Virus record (IMG/VR): IMGVR_UViG_3300045136_000284
Location: 1-42,247 of that record
DNA: 42,247 nt
Reading direction: 5' to 3' (one strand)
DNA from: a virus
The notes under the pieces: generated by a model
The model's database searches: none
Told to the model about the DNA's origin: nothing
Seen by the model: only the letters and a program-made list of their open reading frames with translations
Position numbers and translations under genes: made by a program
Part shown: positions 16,158-25,119 of the stretch, in pieces
How the letters are laid out: the number at the start of each line of letters is the position of its first letter
Numbering within the stretch: the first letter of the stretch is position 1

Positions 16158-16363
16158 GCTTTCTTCCCTCCCTTTCGATTGGTATCGCCAGCGGCGCTAG
16201 CCGGCCGGTGGCCGATGTGGAACCCCTGGCAGTGCGGACAGTAGTAAGCCTCGAAGTGGCGCCGCGTGGTCTTGGAAGCGATTTGCGCCGCCAGCTCCGC
16301 CGCCTGCTCGCTCGGGTACTTCCTTCTGCCAGGGCACACCGCTGGCTTCCCACAACAGGACAT
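16154..16363 (-). CDS. Small Cys/His protein
   Basis: The protein has 69 residues, with two Cys near the N-terminus (MSCCGKPAVC), a helical middle (QAAELAAQIASK) and YYCPHCQGFHIGH, a CxxC followed by His residues. It is likely a small zinc-binding protein of the kind common in phages. The start is coupled to the end of the glycosyltransferase gene (TGATG) with GGAGGAG upstream, and the stop overlaps the ATG of bacterioferritin. A functional link to iron is possible from position only. Confidence 0.7.
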   Translation of the reverse strand: MSCCGKPAVCPGRRKYPSEQAAELAAQIASKTTRRHFEAYYCPHCQGFHIGHRPASAAGDTNRKGGKKA

Positions 16364-19308
16364 CAGTCGTCTCCTCCCGCCCAGGATTTCATAAAGTGAT
16401 GATACGCAATGGTTTTCTCGGTGAAGGTGGTCTTGTGCGTCTGGTGGTTGAACGGGAAAAACACGCTGGGTTCTACCACCAGGATGTCCTGGTCGCCTTC
16501 GGCGATCGAGGCGTCCACCTCGCGCGAGAAGATCTCCATGCCATTCTCGAACACCTTGTCATCTTCAGGGTCGGCTTGCTCCATCCGCTGAAGCACACGT
16601 CCGAGAGTCGGATGTCCAGGGACCGCCCCGATGACGCTGTTGGCGATGAAGCCGTTTTCCTCTCTGGCGACGAGCATCGACGGGACCAACAGCGAGTGGG
16701 GTATCTCCGTCAGCAGCTCCATGTCAGCGTCTAGGTAAACCCCGCCATTGCGCTGCAACTCCAGCAGCCGCAACCGGTCAGCCGCCTTGACCCATCGTTT
16801 GGCCTCAACCGCCCGTCGGAAATAGGCATCCTCGATCCAGCGAGTGTTGTCCAGGGTCAGCAGTCTGTACTCCCAGCCCTTCAGCCGCTCCCGATGCGAG
16901 CTTAGGCACACTTTGACCAGCTCCGGCGGCTCTTCCCCGAGCCAGATGGAGAATGCCCGTCGCGGGATTTTGCGCGGCCGCATGTCCACTTCGATGTCCA
17001 GCCCAAGCTGCTCTGCGCGCTGGCGAAGCAGCGCCCGGTCTCGCTCCACCAGCTCCGGCTGCCAACCTACTCGGTAGGTTTCGTCCAGCTCTTTGCCTGT
17101 AACGCTGAAGTGATGGTGGTTGATCCGCGCCTGCTCGCACCAAACGTACCGGCGAAGCTTGCGGCAACGCGCGGTGAGCTCATTGTCACATCCGACATGA
17201 TGGTAGCCAGTGTGGAAAAACTCGCCATCAAGCAATGGCAGCAGCGCCTTGCCCGCTAGCCAATGGGTTGCCACCTGCCCGCTGGTGTAGATCCCGTCAT
17301 TGAGTCCGATCAGGCCGTCGTAGGCCGGGAAGTGGCGCAGCATGGCGTGCACAGCCTCCAGCAGGAAGCCGTGCTGAGGCTCGCAGTCCGTCCCCAGGTA
17401 CATGACCAGCTCGCCTCGGGCCCGGGCTACGCCGCGCTGGACCAGGCGCGGCACGCCTTGATTGTTCGGCGGCCAGTCGTCCACCTCCACCAGGATCTCG
17501 TACAATGGCCAGCCGGCGTTGGTTTCGATCAGGCTGATGAGCCGCTGAAGCTGCTCTTCGCGCCCTAGCGTCGGGATGACGATGCTCACAAGCGGCTCTT
17601 TCACGTAGCGATACCAGATGGTTTTGTGCTTTCCGACTTGGCCGAATCGCTCCGTGACCGCGCGGCGCACCCCGGGCCACTCTGGCGCGAAGTCGTGCCC
17701 AGCAATCAGAATGCGCGCCTTGGGCAGCCATGCCTCGATGTCCGCTTTGACATCCTCGTAGGTGTGCCCGGCGTCGATGAACACCATGTCTACGCTGTGG
17801 TCGTCGAAGCGCTCTGCGGCTTCGAGCGAACCCATGCGCAGAACATGCAAGTTGTTCAATTCCTTGGCGTTATTCAGGAACTGGTGATAGATGTTGTCCG
17901 GGTTTGCGGCTTCCGCATGCTGCACCTCTTCGCCTTTGGAGCCGCGAAAATGGTCTACCGCCCAAACCTCGCCCCGATGACATCCGGAAGCAATGGCGTG
18001 AGTCGAACGCCCTTTCCATGAGCCGACTTCGACCACGCTTTGCATACGCTCCGCAGTTTCGTACAGCCACAGCAGTTCCGGGTAGAGCATCCAGCCATCG
18101 ATTAAGCGATCAGCATATGGGAAGTAGTACTTCGTGTGCTCCAGGTAGGTCGCGTTGAAGGGATTCCACTCCAGGCACTTCAGCAGGTCCTCCTGGGCGC
18201 CTTGAATATTGCCAAGCCAGCCACGCCCCCAGTAGCGGAAAGCATGCGGCTCATCGCGGTACTGTGCCACCAGGTTGGCATAGAAAGCGTGCCAAGGGAT
18301 CTCCATTGCTGCTGCGGCAAAGGCCGCGACCGCTGTCGCTTGCCGGTTGTGCTGATAGAAGCCCGCCAGCCGCAACAGCGCCTCGCGGCGCGTCGGATCG
18401 GTGTGGAAGGCGCGGAAGTACCACTCGGCCTGCTCGTCTGGTCGCCCTAGGCCGCCCAGGCAATCCCCCAGGTAGATCATGCTCTGCGCCTTCTCGGCTT
18501 TCCAGCGGTCCATGGCAATGTGCCGCTGAAGCACTTGCACAGCACTGGCGTATCGCCGGGTGTAGAGCAGCTCCCGGCCCAGGTAGTGCATGTTGCGGTC
18601 ATTGTCCGGGTGCTTGTAGACCTCCCAGCACAGCCCAGGCAGGTAGTGGCTGCGCGGCTTGGTGGGGTCCTGCCAGTGCTCGATCTTGAGCACGTTTTCC
18701 GGAAGCTGAGTTCGCCGGATCTCCGCCTGCGGATCAATCGGCTGAAGCACCTCGTGGATGACGCACTCTGGGTTCCAGCGCAGCAATCGCCGGTCGTACA
18801 TCTTGCATTGCAGGAACTGCACCGCCGGCCGCCCCATCGCATCGTGCGCGTAGACAAACAAGAACTCCAACTGCCCGTAGCCTTCGTCGATGTAGCGGTT
18901 CACCGCGTCGATGTCCAGCGCGGTGTACTCCTCATCGCAATCTGGCATCGACACGATGTCGTTGCTGGCAAGCGAGGCAGCGTAATTGCGGGCATCGGCG
19001 TAGCAGAAAAACCGATCCCCAGCGGCGACCACCGGCGGATCGGGCACCACCACAAACTCGCGGTTGATAGCCTCCGCCAGCTTCGCGTCAATCTCGGTCA
19101 CGAACCTGGCGCCGACCTCATCGACTTTGCACCCATGCGCACGGGCAACCTCAGGGGTGCCATCGGTTGACCCGGTGTCCACCAGCACCACCTCGCCGCC
19201 ACGGGCCTGAAACTCGCGCAGGGAGCGCATCAGGCGCGGCAGCGTCTTCGCTTCATTCTTTGCAATCAGGACTACGGAGAATTTCGGTCTGGATGATTGA
19301 TTCGACAT
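16363..19308 (-). CDS. Multi-domain glycosyltransferase/methyltransferase fusion
   Basis: The protein has 981 residues. Residues about 8-210 form a GT2-type glycosyltransferase (FSVVLIAKNEAKTLPRLM, then VDTGSTDGTPEVA, DCDE at 123-126). Residues about 240-400 look like TPR-type helical repeats. Residues about 422-540 form a class I methyltransferase-like domain (VVEVGSWKGRSTHAIA, then FIDAGHTYEDV). Residues about 573-740 carry a second GT2-like fold start (VSIVIPTLGREEQL). Residues about 783-970 match GT32/OCH1-type sugar transferases (RAFSIWLGEEPPELV, then GGVYLDADMEL with DxD 860-862). The likely job is stepwise glycan building or modification of a host or virion surface. Acceptor and sugars are unknown. 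It lies between portal and bacterioferritin. Confidence 0.85.
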   Translation of the reverse strand: MSNQSSRPKFSVVLIAKNEAKTLPRLMRSLREFQARGGEVVLVDTGSTDGTPEVARAHGCKVDEVGARFVTEIDAKLAEAINREFVVVPDPPVVAAGDRFFCYADARNYAASLASNDIVSMPDCDEEYTALDIDAVNRYIDEGYGQLEFLFVYAHDAMGRPAVQFLQCKMYDRRLLRWNPECVIHEVLQPIDPQAEIRRTQLPENVLKIEHWQDPTKPRSHYLPGLCWEVYKHPDNDRNMHYLGRELLYTRRYASAVQVLQRHIAMDRWKAEKAQSMIYLGDCLGGLGRPDEQAEWYFRAFHTDPTRREALLRLAGFYQHNRQATAVAAFAAAAMEIPWHAFYANLVAQYRDEPHAFRYWGRGWLGNIQGAQEDLLKCLEWNPFNATYLEHTKYYFPYADRLIDGWMLYPELLWLYETAERMQSVVEVGSWKGRSTHAIASGCHRGEVWAVDHFRGSKGEEVQHAEAANPDNIYHQFLNNAKELNNLHVLRMGSLEAAERFDDHSVDMVFIDAGHTYEDVKADIEAWLPKARILIAGHDFAPEWPGVRRAVTERFGQVGKHKTIWYRYVKEPLVSIVIPTLGREEQLQRLISLIETNAGWPLYEILVEVDDWPPNNQGVPRLVQRGVARARGELVMYLGTDCEPQHGFLLEAVHAMLRHFPAYDGLIGLNDGIYTSGQVATHWLAGKALLPLLDGEFFHTGYHHVGCDNELTARCRKLRRYVWCEQARINHHHFSVTGKELDETYRVGWQPELVERDRALLRQRAEQLGLDIEVDMRPRKIPRRAFSIWLGEEPPELVKVCLSSHRERLKGWEYRLLTLDNTRWIEDAYFRRAVEAKRWVKAADRLRLLELQRNGGVYLDADMELLTEIPHSLLVPSMLVAREENGFIANSVIGAVPGHPTLGRVLQRMEQADPEDDKVFENGMEIFSREVDASIAEGDQDILVVEPSVFFPFNHQTHKTTFTEKTIAYHHFMKSWAGGDD

Positions 19309-19327
19309 TGCTCACAGAACAGATATC

Positions 19328-19495
19328 CTATCCGCCAGCCCATAAGAACGGCAAGCCAAGCACGGGATATGTTAGGGACGCATCCGTTATGGCTGGCTTC
19401 CACACGGTGTAAGTCCGTTGCCCGAAACCAGTTGTCCGCTCGCATGGGCTGTGGCATGGATGCAGGCTAAGGCAACTGACCAAAGCTGTCCGCAT
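19328..19495 (-). CDS. Possible small protein of 55 residues
   Basis: This weak candidate lies in the gap between the portal and the glycosyltransferase. Its ATG (19495) comes seven bases after the portal TGA, with GAGGA just before it. It begins MRTALVSCLSLHPCHSP and ends LGLPFLWAGG. There is no family match, and another frame across the same bases is also open (61 residues). The gap may instead be a leader for the glycosyltransferase gene. Confidence 0.3.
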   Translation of the reverse strand: MRTALVSCLSLHPCHSPCERTTGFGQRTYTVWKPAITDASLTYPVLGLPFLWAGG

Positions 19496-19502
19496 GGCGT
19501 CC

Positions 19503-21380
19503 TCAGTAAGGATTGCCAGTCCGCTGCCCACGAGTCAATCGCGGGACTTCGCCTTTCCCAATAGCGTCTGGGGCAAGCATCTGGCGCTCCATCGCCAGCT
19601 CTTCTAGGATCTGGTCGATGTCCGGGAACTCCAGAATCTCCAACAGTTTGCGTCGAGGGATGGCATTCAGCCGGTAGAGGCTGATGGCTACCTGCTTGTC
19701 CCGGTCGCGCTTGCCGCCGTGCATGGAGCCGGCCGCCACCTGCACCTTGAAGTTCCGCCAGTGGTCTTCCTTTGGCGAACTCCAAGGCACCATGGAGCCG
19801 GGGTCGTAGTCGAAGTCATGGAAAGTCAAGCCGTCGGCGCCGAGCATGCGCATGCGCTGCGCGCGCGTGTAGTACTGGAAGATGTTGCTCACAAACTGCT
19901 CTGCGGCTTCACGCACAAACGGCTCAATGTGCCGGCTCTGAAGCCGGAAGGCCGTTTGGCTGGTATCGCGGAACTGCTCGATGGTATCGCCGCCAGGGAT
20001 CTGGTTCTTGCGGCTCATCCCGGCAATGTCCAGCGTTCCAGCGTGTCGCTGGAAGGCTTGATCGACACGATCCCAGAAAGCGCCAACGTAGCTAGGCAGC
20101 GGTGGCGGTTGCAGGTAGGTCGCGTGACGCACCGGGTCAGCAGTGGGGTTGAACTTCAACCGGGCCCCAGGCATGTCCTGGTGGAAGCTGCGGAAGCTGG
20201 TGTCGTCCACGGCGCCGTCCACAAAGGCAAACTGCGGCTCCACGGCCCTTCGGCTAAGATCCATCATCCCTGCACCAAGCTCGTTTTTGGCGATTGCCAG
20301 CGGCACAAGGTTGCGGTAGATGGACACCCCGCCATTGCGCCACACTGCCGGCACCAGGATCAGTTGAGCGAATGGGAAGCGCCCATGCCAGAAGCACGAC
20401 GGTCCATCGTAAAGCACCTGCTCGCCGACGACGACGATCAACCGCTTGCGCGGAAACAGCCGCCCGCCAGGCGGAACTCGATACCAGTAGTTATGCTGGT
20501 CGGTTTGCAGGCGCGGGTCCTTGACCAGCACCTCCACCCCGGACTCATTGATGCTCGGGTCGTCGATCCAGAACTCCTCGACCAGGGCTACCGGGAACTG
20601 GCTGGCCCGCTGCGGAGACACGCCGAAGTAGCGCCCTTGCTGCCCAGAGCGAATCGTGGGACTCATCGCGGTGAAGCCATATTCAGGCACCTGATCGGGC
20701 GGAGAGTAGTTGGAGCCTGCGACCGTCCCAGAGCCGATGCTGATCTGGCGCTCCAGGTTGTCCGCAGCCGCGCCGTAGACCTGCTTGATTCGGTGCAACG
20801 GCTTGTAAACGCGGTACAAAACCCCTGAGGAGTCTTGGATGTCCCGCCCAGGCTGAATGGGGAACACGGAGTCCATGCCGGCGGCCAGCACGTGCATCCG
20901 GCCAGGCATACTCGCACCGATCTTCCAGTAGCCGACGCTGAGCAAAGCATGGTCAACGGCTTCCTCCAAGCGCAAGTCCAAGTCCTGCTGCGCCCATTCG
21001 TAGGCGATGATCTTCTTGGCAATCTCGGCTTGCCGCAAGTAGTGCGGGTGGTTGTCCGAGGAGGAGATTTCCGGAGCTGGGCGAATGTCGGTCAATGCGC
21101 ACAGCGCATCGATCCGAGCCGCGAACATGGCGTTATCGAAGTACTTCGACCGGTAGCTGGGCCGGCTGCGCGGCCAGTAGCGCCCTTCCAGCATGTCGAT
21201 GTAGGTCTGGATGTAGGCGAATTCCGGGTTGAGCTTCGCCGTTTCTATGGCTTCCTCGCGTGCAGCGCCGATCCAGCGCCGCACAGAGGCTTGGTAGCCA
21301 TCCGGGAAGTCCATGGTCCCGCTTTTGGTGTTCAGGACAATCGGCGCTCGCGGCGCCATCTCGATCACGTTCGCTGCCAT
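19503..21380 (-). CDS. Portal protein
   Basis: The protein has 625 residues, the usual length of portals in podovirus-like phages. After a helical start it has the paired phrase YWPRSRPSYRSKYFDN, then a long core with typical portal elements: SVGYWKIGASM, FWHGRFPFAQLILVP, the stretch VPLAIAKNELGAGMMDLSRR and a C-terminal helical crown (FREAAEQFVSNIFQYYTRAQR type). It forms the 12-subunit ring at the head vertex through which DNA is packaged. It lies between TerL-side genes and the head genes, as expected. AGAGG precedes the ATG. Confidence 0.75.
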   Translation of the reverse strand: MAANVIEMAPRAPIVLNTKSGTMDFPDGYQASVRRWIGAAREEAIETAKLNPEFAYIQTYIDMLEGRYWPRSRPSYRSKYFDNAMFAARIDALCALTDIRPAPEISSSDNHPHYLRQAEIAKKIIAYEWAQQDLDLRLEEAVDHALLSVGYWKIGASMPGRMHVLAAGMDSVFPIQPGRDIQDSSGVLYRVYKPLHRIKQVYGAAADNLERQISIGSGTVAGSNYSPPDQVPEYGFTAMSPTIRSGQQGRYFGVSPQRASQFPVALVEEFWIDDPSINESGVEVLVKDPRLQTDQHNYWYRVPPGGRLFPRKRLIVVVGEQVLYDGPSCFWHGRFPFAQLILVPAVWRNGGVSIYRNLVPLAIAKNELGAGMMDLSRRAVEPQFAFVDGAVDDTSFRSFHQDMPGARLKFNPTADPVRHATYLQPPPLPSYVGAFWDRVDQAFQRHAGTLDIAGMSRKNQIPGGDTIEQFRDTSQTAFRLQSRHIEPFVREAAEQFVSNIFQYYTRAQRMRMLGADGLTFHDFDYDPGSMVPWSSPKEDHWRNFKVQVAAGSMHGGKRDRDKQVAISLYRLNAIPRRKLLEILEFPDIDQILEELAMERQMLAPDAIGKGEVPRLTRGQRTGNPY

Positions 21381-21392
21381 CGCTTGCCTCTT

Positions 21393-21689
21393 TTACCCTT
21401 CCTGTGGCATAAAGAACCTCATCAGCACCCACATGGCGCCGGCCAACCAGCTCAGCGCCAGCCAGGTCAGCACGTAGCCACAGTAACCGTGCTCTGGGAA
21501 CCATTGCGGGCGGCAGCTTAGAAGGATCGCTAACGCCACCCAGTGGCCTGCGCAGTAGCCACAAGACAGCAGCTTACCCAGCTTGGGGGAGCGCCTGGCC
21601 GCTGCCGCCCGCAATCCCGCAGAAATGCCAGCCTCCGTAATGGCCCAACTGATGCAAGCCACCGCCGAAGCTAGCAGGAGTTGCTTCAT
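21393..21689 (-). CDS. Small membrane protein, DUF1360-like
   Basis: The protein has 98 residues with hydrophobic segments at about 3-20 (LLLASAVACISWAITEAG), 43-60 (SCGYCAGHWVALAILLSC) and 72-94 (YVLTWLALSWLAGAMWVLMRF). The CxxCxGHW phrase resembles DUF1360 inner-membrane proteins, which have C-x-C-x-GFW-like patterns. DUF1360 proteins appear in phages with unknown function. The ATG overlaps the stop of the zinc-ribbon gene upstream. Confidence 0.6.
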   Translation of the reverse strand: MKQLLLASAVACISWAITEAGISAGLRAAAARRSPKLGKLLSCGYCAGHWVALAILLSCRPQWFPEHGYCGYVLTWLALSWLAGAMWVLMRFFMPQEG

Positions 21690-22285
21690 GCCGCCACCGT
21701 CGCCTCCACTGCTGATGTCAGCGGCTCGCCTTTCTCTATGGCCGCTTGGGCCTTGGCCGCATCCACAACCATGACCTGCGGATTGGCCTTAGGGTCAAGC
21801 GACCGCCGATCGGTAATCTCGACCAGCGGTGCCGCTTGTTGCGGATCAGGCGGCGGAGCGGTCGCCTTCTCCGGGAGCACTTCCGGGGAGAAGGTTGCCC
21901 ATTGCCCAGGCATGCCCGCGCCGCTCAACCGCTTGCCATCGGAGCTGATGCTGGCGTTGGTGGGCGCCTCCCCAGGCTGTGACAGCCCTTCCGCTTTGCA
22001 GAATTCGCGCAGCTCCTGCCAGGTCTGAATGTAGACCGGCTCGGGTTCGCCGCTGAGCGAGGTGCGCTTGCGGTACATCCACACGCCATCGGTGTAGGCG
22101 TCCTCGCGGTCTTTGAGCTTGTAGCGGGAGGTGATGTCCCCGGTGAACACCACCGCGAAGCGAGACGCCAGCGTTACGCGCTCTCCGCCGCATCGTGGGC
22201 ATGGTGGCGGCGGCTCGCCGTAGCGCTTGCGGTACATCTCCTCAACTTCGGCGCAGGGTTGGCACCAGTATTCGTAGATCGGCAC
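21686..22285 (-). CDS. Zinc ribbon protein, FmdB-like N-terminus
   Basis: The protein has 199 residues from GTG 22285, with GGAGG seven bases upstream. The first 40 residues form a zinc ribbon (MPIYEYWCQPCAEVEEMY, then CPRCGG) of the FmdB regulatory type. The remainder is polar with a Pro/Ala-rich linker and a helical tail (KAQAAIEKGEPLTS). FmdB-type ribbons occur on small regulatory or structural phage proteins. The role here is unknown, but its place between terminase and portal suggests a packaging or head-assembly accessory. Confidence 0.6.
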   Translation of the reverse strand: MPIYEYWCQPCAEVEEMYRKRYGEPPPPCPRCGGERVTLASRFAVVFTGDITSRYKLKDREDAYTDGVWMYRKRTSLSGEPEPVYIQTWQELREFCKAEGLSQPGEAPTNASISSDGKRLSGAGMPGQWATFSPEVLPEKATAPPPDPQQAAPLVEITDRRSLDPKANPQVMVVDAAKAQAAIEKGEPLTSAVEATVAA

Positions 22286-22297
22286 TGGCTTGCCTCC

Positions 22298-22897
22298 TCA
22301 CTTTTCCCTCAAGATCGCGCTCAGGAAATCGTCCTTGGCCGCCGGACTGCGCGGATCGGACAAGTCCGCCCCGAGGTAACCGCACAGGTCGTCTCCAGTG
22401 AAGTCCTCCTTGCCCAACACCATGGCAATGGCGTCGTACTGCTCCTTGGTCAGAAGAACCTTGTGCGGCTCCTGGGCCACGGTCCCCAGCCAGCCCTGCG
22501 CCAAGGCCCAATCCAGCGTCACGCGCAGGTGGCGCTCCAGGCTGACCCCAGCTCGCTCAGCGCATTCCCGAAGATGCCCTAACCACACCGGGTCAATGCG
22601 CAGCTCCACAACCGTGGTGTCGCCATCACGACTTGCCTGACGCTCCACCGCGCTCACAATCGCTGCTGGGGTGGCATCGGGCAGCGCTTTGCGAATGCGC
22701 TCGGCCATGGCGGCCGGCAGCATGATCCCGCCGGCTAGCTCTTCGTTCACCAGGCGCGTCGCCGCAGCGGCAATTGCGTCAACTACGCTGTCCTGCCCAT
22801 CGCCGCGCAGGCTCTCAGCCTTGTGCGCCTGCTCTTTGCCTAGGGAGATGATCACCGCGAACTCACGTTGCGGCTTGGTACTGGTTTCGGCGGCCAT
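22298..22897 (-). CDS. Hypothetical protein, possible DNA-binding segment
   Basis: The protein has 199 residues with a strong AAAGGAGGT site. The TAA of TerL overlaps its ATG. The N-terminal 70 residues are charged and helical, with an Ala-rich stretch (DAIAAAATRLVNEELAGG). The middle reads TTVVELRIDPVWLGHLRECA, then AGVSLERHLRVTLDWAL, which has the strand-helix-helix character of ribbon-helix-helix proteins. The C-terminal third is acidic. The function is unknown. Confidence 0.6.
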   Translation of the reverse strand: MAAETSTKPQREFAVIISLGKEQAHKAESLRGDGQDSVVDAIAAAATRLVNEELAGGIMLPAAMAERIRKALPDATPAAIVSAVERQASRDGDTTVVELRIDPVWLGHLRECAERAGVSLERHLRVTLDWALAQGWLGTVAQEPHKVLLTKEQYDAIAMVLGKEDFTGDDLCGYLGADLSDPRSPAAKDDFLSAILREK

Positions 22898-25119
22898 TAG
22901 AAAACAACCTCCTTTACGTTGCTGTAGCCCATGCTGGGCTGCTCGTCGGGCAATCTGCCCATGTCTTTGAAGTCAAAGTTCGTGTTCTGCTGTTGATCCC
23001 AGCTCTCATGGCGCCACTTGATCAGGATGCTGCGGCAGCCCTCCAGCGGGCAGCGCTCTGCGCGATTGTACTCGTCGCGGTGCCAGACCAGCCCGCAGCG
23101 CAGGCAACAGGCGGTCCATTTGCCTGTTTGCTGCAAACCGGCAGGATCAGAGTTTGGCAGCTCTCCTGGCCGGCGCCGATCGAGCTGATGCGCCCCAAGT
23201 AGCGCCAGCTCGCAAGCGGTCACGGTGTCATCATGAACGGTCTCATCGTAACCGGCGCCATCCCATGACTCGCGCTTGCCTTTGGTGGAGTTCCCAATCG
23301 TGCCATCCGGGTGGCGGGCGTAGTGGCGCATCTCCCAAGCGAATACCGGGTCGCGCACAATAAGAGAGCCGTCAGCCAGCCATGCGTCCAGTTGCACCCA
23401 GGCGTCCTCCCGGTTGCGCGAGTTCCACACCCAATGAAAGCGAGGCGTCAGAACGCGTTCGGAATCCGGATTCGCCCAGCGGTACAGGTTCGGGTACAGC
23501 AGGTAGTGCCGAAGCTGATCCCCAACCGTCTGGAAGTTGGTGTAATCCACCACGATCAGGGCATTGTTGTACCAGCGGCCGATGGCATCGGCCACCAGCG
23601 CCAAGTCTGTCGGCCGGGTGACGTTGCTGCGGAAGCACGCCACTTGCACATCGGGGTTCGGCGCAACCCCAATGCGGTTCACCCAGATGACCGAGTAATC
23701 GTAGCCGCTGCCCTGCCCGGAAGCCACGTCCACGCCGATGACGTACCGGCAGCCTTCAATGGGCATTTCCCAGACCTTCAAGAAGCGGTTGGTGTCGCCA
23801 ACGTGGCTTTTCTTGCAGCCGGGGCACCAGCACAGCGAGGTCTCTCCGCCGGCGTGCCGGCGAGGGGCATGGAACTTACCGGAGGAGTCCATGAAGCCCA
23901 CCGCCAGCGGTTCGCGCTCCCGCACGGTCTGCGCCACTCGCTCCATGGCCTTGTTGCTGAACAGCGTCTCGGTGATGTACTGGAACGCTTCCTGCGGGTT
24001 GGTAGCCAGAGATTGGCGCATGTCCATCAGAGCGCTTTCTCCAATCGCCTCAGCGTTTTGGCGCTGCTGCCACAGCCAGCGCATCTGCCCCAGACTAAGC
24101 TCGTACGGCCGGTAAATGCCAGTGCTGCAATCCGAGCAGCGGGTGCCATCCAGGCTTTTGCCGCCGAAGTTCGTCGGTCGAATCTGCCGGCAGCCAGAGC
24201 ACATGCACCACTCTTCCGCTGCGCGCGTTTTGACCGCCAGCTCCGGCTCTTCTGGCTTCCAGCCGTCCTCCGGCGGAATGAAGTGGCTCTTGTCGAAATA
24301 GATCGGGAGGAACAGCGGAAACCATGTCGCCACCTCGCCTAATCGCACCTGGCTTTCCCAGAGCCGTTCTAGGAACCGCGCCGAGCGCTTGACGCGGCTT
24401 TCAATGATCGCGCAGGTGGTCGGCTCATCCGGCAGCGCCCAGCGCAGATCGCCGAAGACCAGCGAGCGCGCCTTGGCCTCTTCCATTGACCCTAACTCGC
24501 TGATATGGGCGAAGTTAATGCGGTAGCCCTCGGCCACTCCGGTGTACCTTCCGGCGCTTTGCACCAGGATGCGCGTGTTGAGGCCGGGGTCGCGGGCGCG
24601 AAGCTGCGGGTCGGGATTGATCAGGTGCAGCTCCTCCATGTACTTGCGCGGTCCCATCATCGGCCGGAGCCACCATGGCAGCCGGTCGTAGATGTGCAGG
24701 ATGATGCCAAACAAGGACGCGGCGTGCGACATGTCATAGGAGAGGACTAACGCGTTGGCGTTGGGCTGAAACATTGCGGACCAGGCGATGTACGCCTCGA
24801 CGAACGTCGAGACATACAATTGGCGGGCCTTAATGATGAGCAGCCGTACGCCGCGCCCTTTCTTTTTGAGCTGGTTGATGCACTCCAGCACCAGCTCTTG
24901 AGTGTCCATGAGGCGTAACGGGACGTCCCGCATGTCCTTGGTCGAGATCCAGAAGTAGTTCCGGGCGCAGTACTCGAAGTTGTCCATGCACTTCTGGATC
25001 TCGTCGTGGAGGATCTGCACCTCCTTGGGCGCAAGCAGGGACCAGTCGCACTTCTCCGGCTGATCGAAGTACTCGATCAACTCTGCAATCCCTGGGTCCC
25101 GGCCATGCGGATCAAGCAT
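22897..25119 (-). CDS. terL: Terminase large subunit
   Basis: The protein has 740 residues. The ATPase part holds an arginine-rich P-loop-like segment IIKARQLYVST (97-105), whose Gly is replaced by Tyr, and the Walker B with catalytic Glu in INFAHISELG (E208). The C-terminal nuclease part carries IGVDVASG (D464), VVDYTNFQ (D525) and HDDTVTA (D630/D631). Three Cys clusters, at 305-331, 430-435 and near the C-terminus (CCLRCGLVWHRDEY), look like added zinc ribbons. The enzyme packages DNA into the head and cuts it. It starts inside the end of the small-subunit candidate. The unusual P-loop is noted in the findings. Confidence 0.9.
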   Translation of the reverse strand: MLDPHGRDPGIAELIEYFDQPEKCDWSLLAPKEVQILHDEIQKCMDNFEYCARNYFWISTKDMRDVPLRLMDTQELVLECINQLKKKGRGVRLLIIKARQLYVSTFVEAYIAWSAMFQPNANALVLSYDMSHAASLFGIILHIYDRLPWWLRPMMGPRKYMEELHLINPDPQLRARDPGLNTRILVQSAGRYTGVAEGYRINFAHISELGSMEEAKARSLVFGDLRWALPDEPTTCAIIESRVKRSARFLERLWESQVRLGEVATWFPLFLPIYFDKSHFIPPEDGWKPEEPELAVKTRAAEEWCMCSGCRQIRPTNFGGKSLDGTRCSDCSTGIYRPYELSLGQMRWLWQQRQNAEAIGESALMDMRQSLATNPQEAFQYITETLFSNKAMERVAQTVREREPLAVGFMDSSGKFHAPRRHAGGETSLCWCPGCKKSHVGDTNRFLKVWEMPIEGCRYVIGVDVASGQGSGYDYSVIWVNRIGVAPNPDVQVACFRSNVTRPTDLALVADAIGRWYNNALIVVDYTNFQTVGDQLRHYLLYPNLYRWANPDSERVLTPRFHWVWNSRNREDAWVQLDAWLADGSLIVRDPVFAWEMRHYARHPDGTIGNSTKGKRESWDGAGYDETVHDDTVTACELALLGAHQLDRRRPGELPNSDPAGLQQTGKWTACCLRCGLVWHRDEYNRAERCPLEGCRSILIKWRHESWDQQQNTNFDFKDMGRLPDEQPSMGYSNVKEVVF

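Noticed and set aside
19309-19502. tRNA or structured RNA in the portal-glycosyltransferase gap
   Set aside because: I could not build a cloverleaf, and no T-loop consensus is present. Only a weak 55-residue frame remains.
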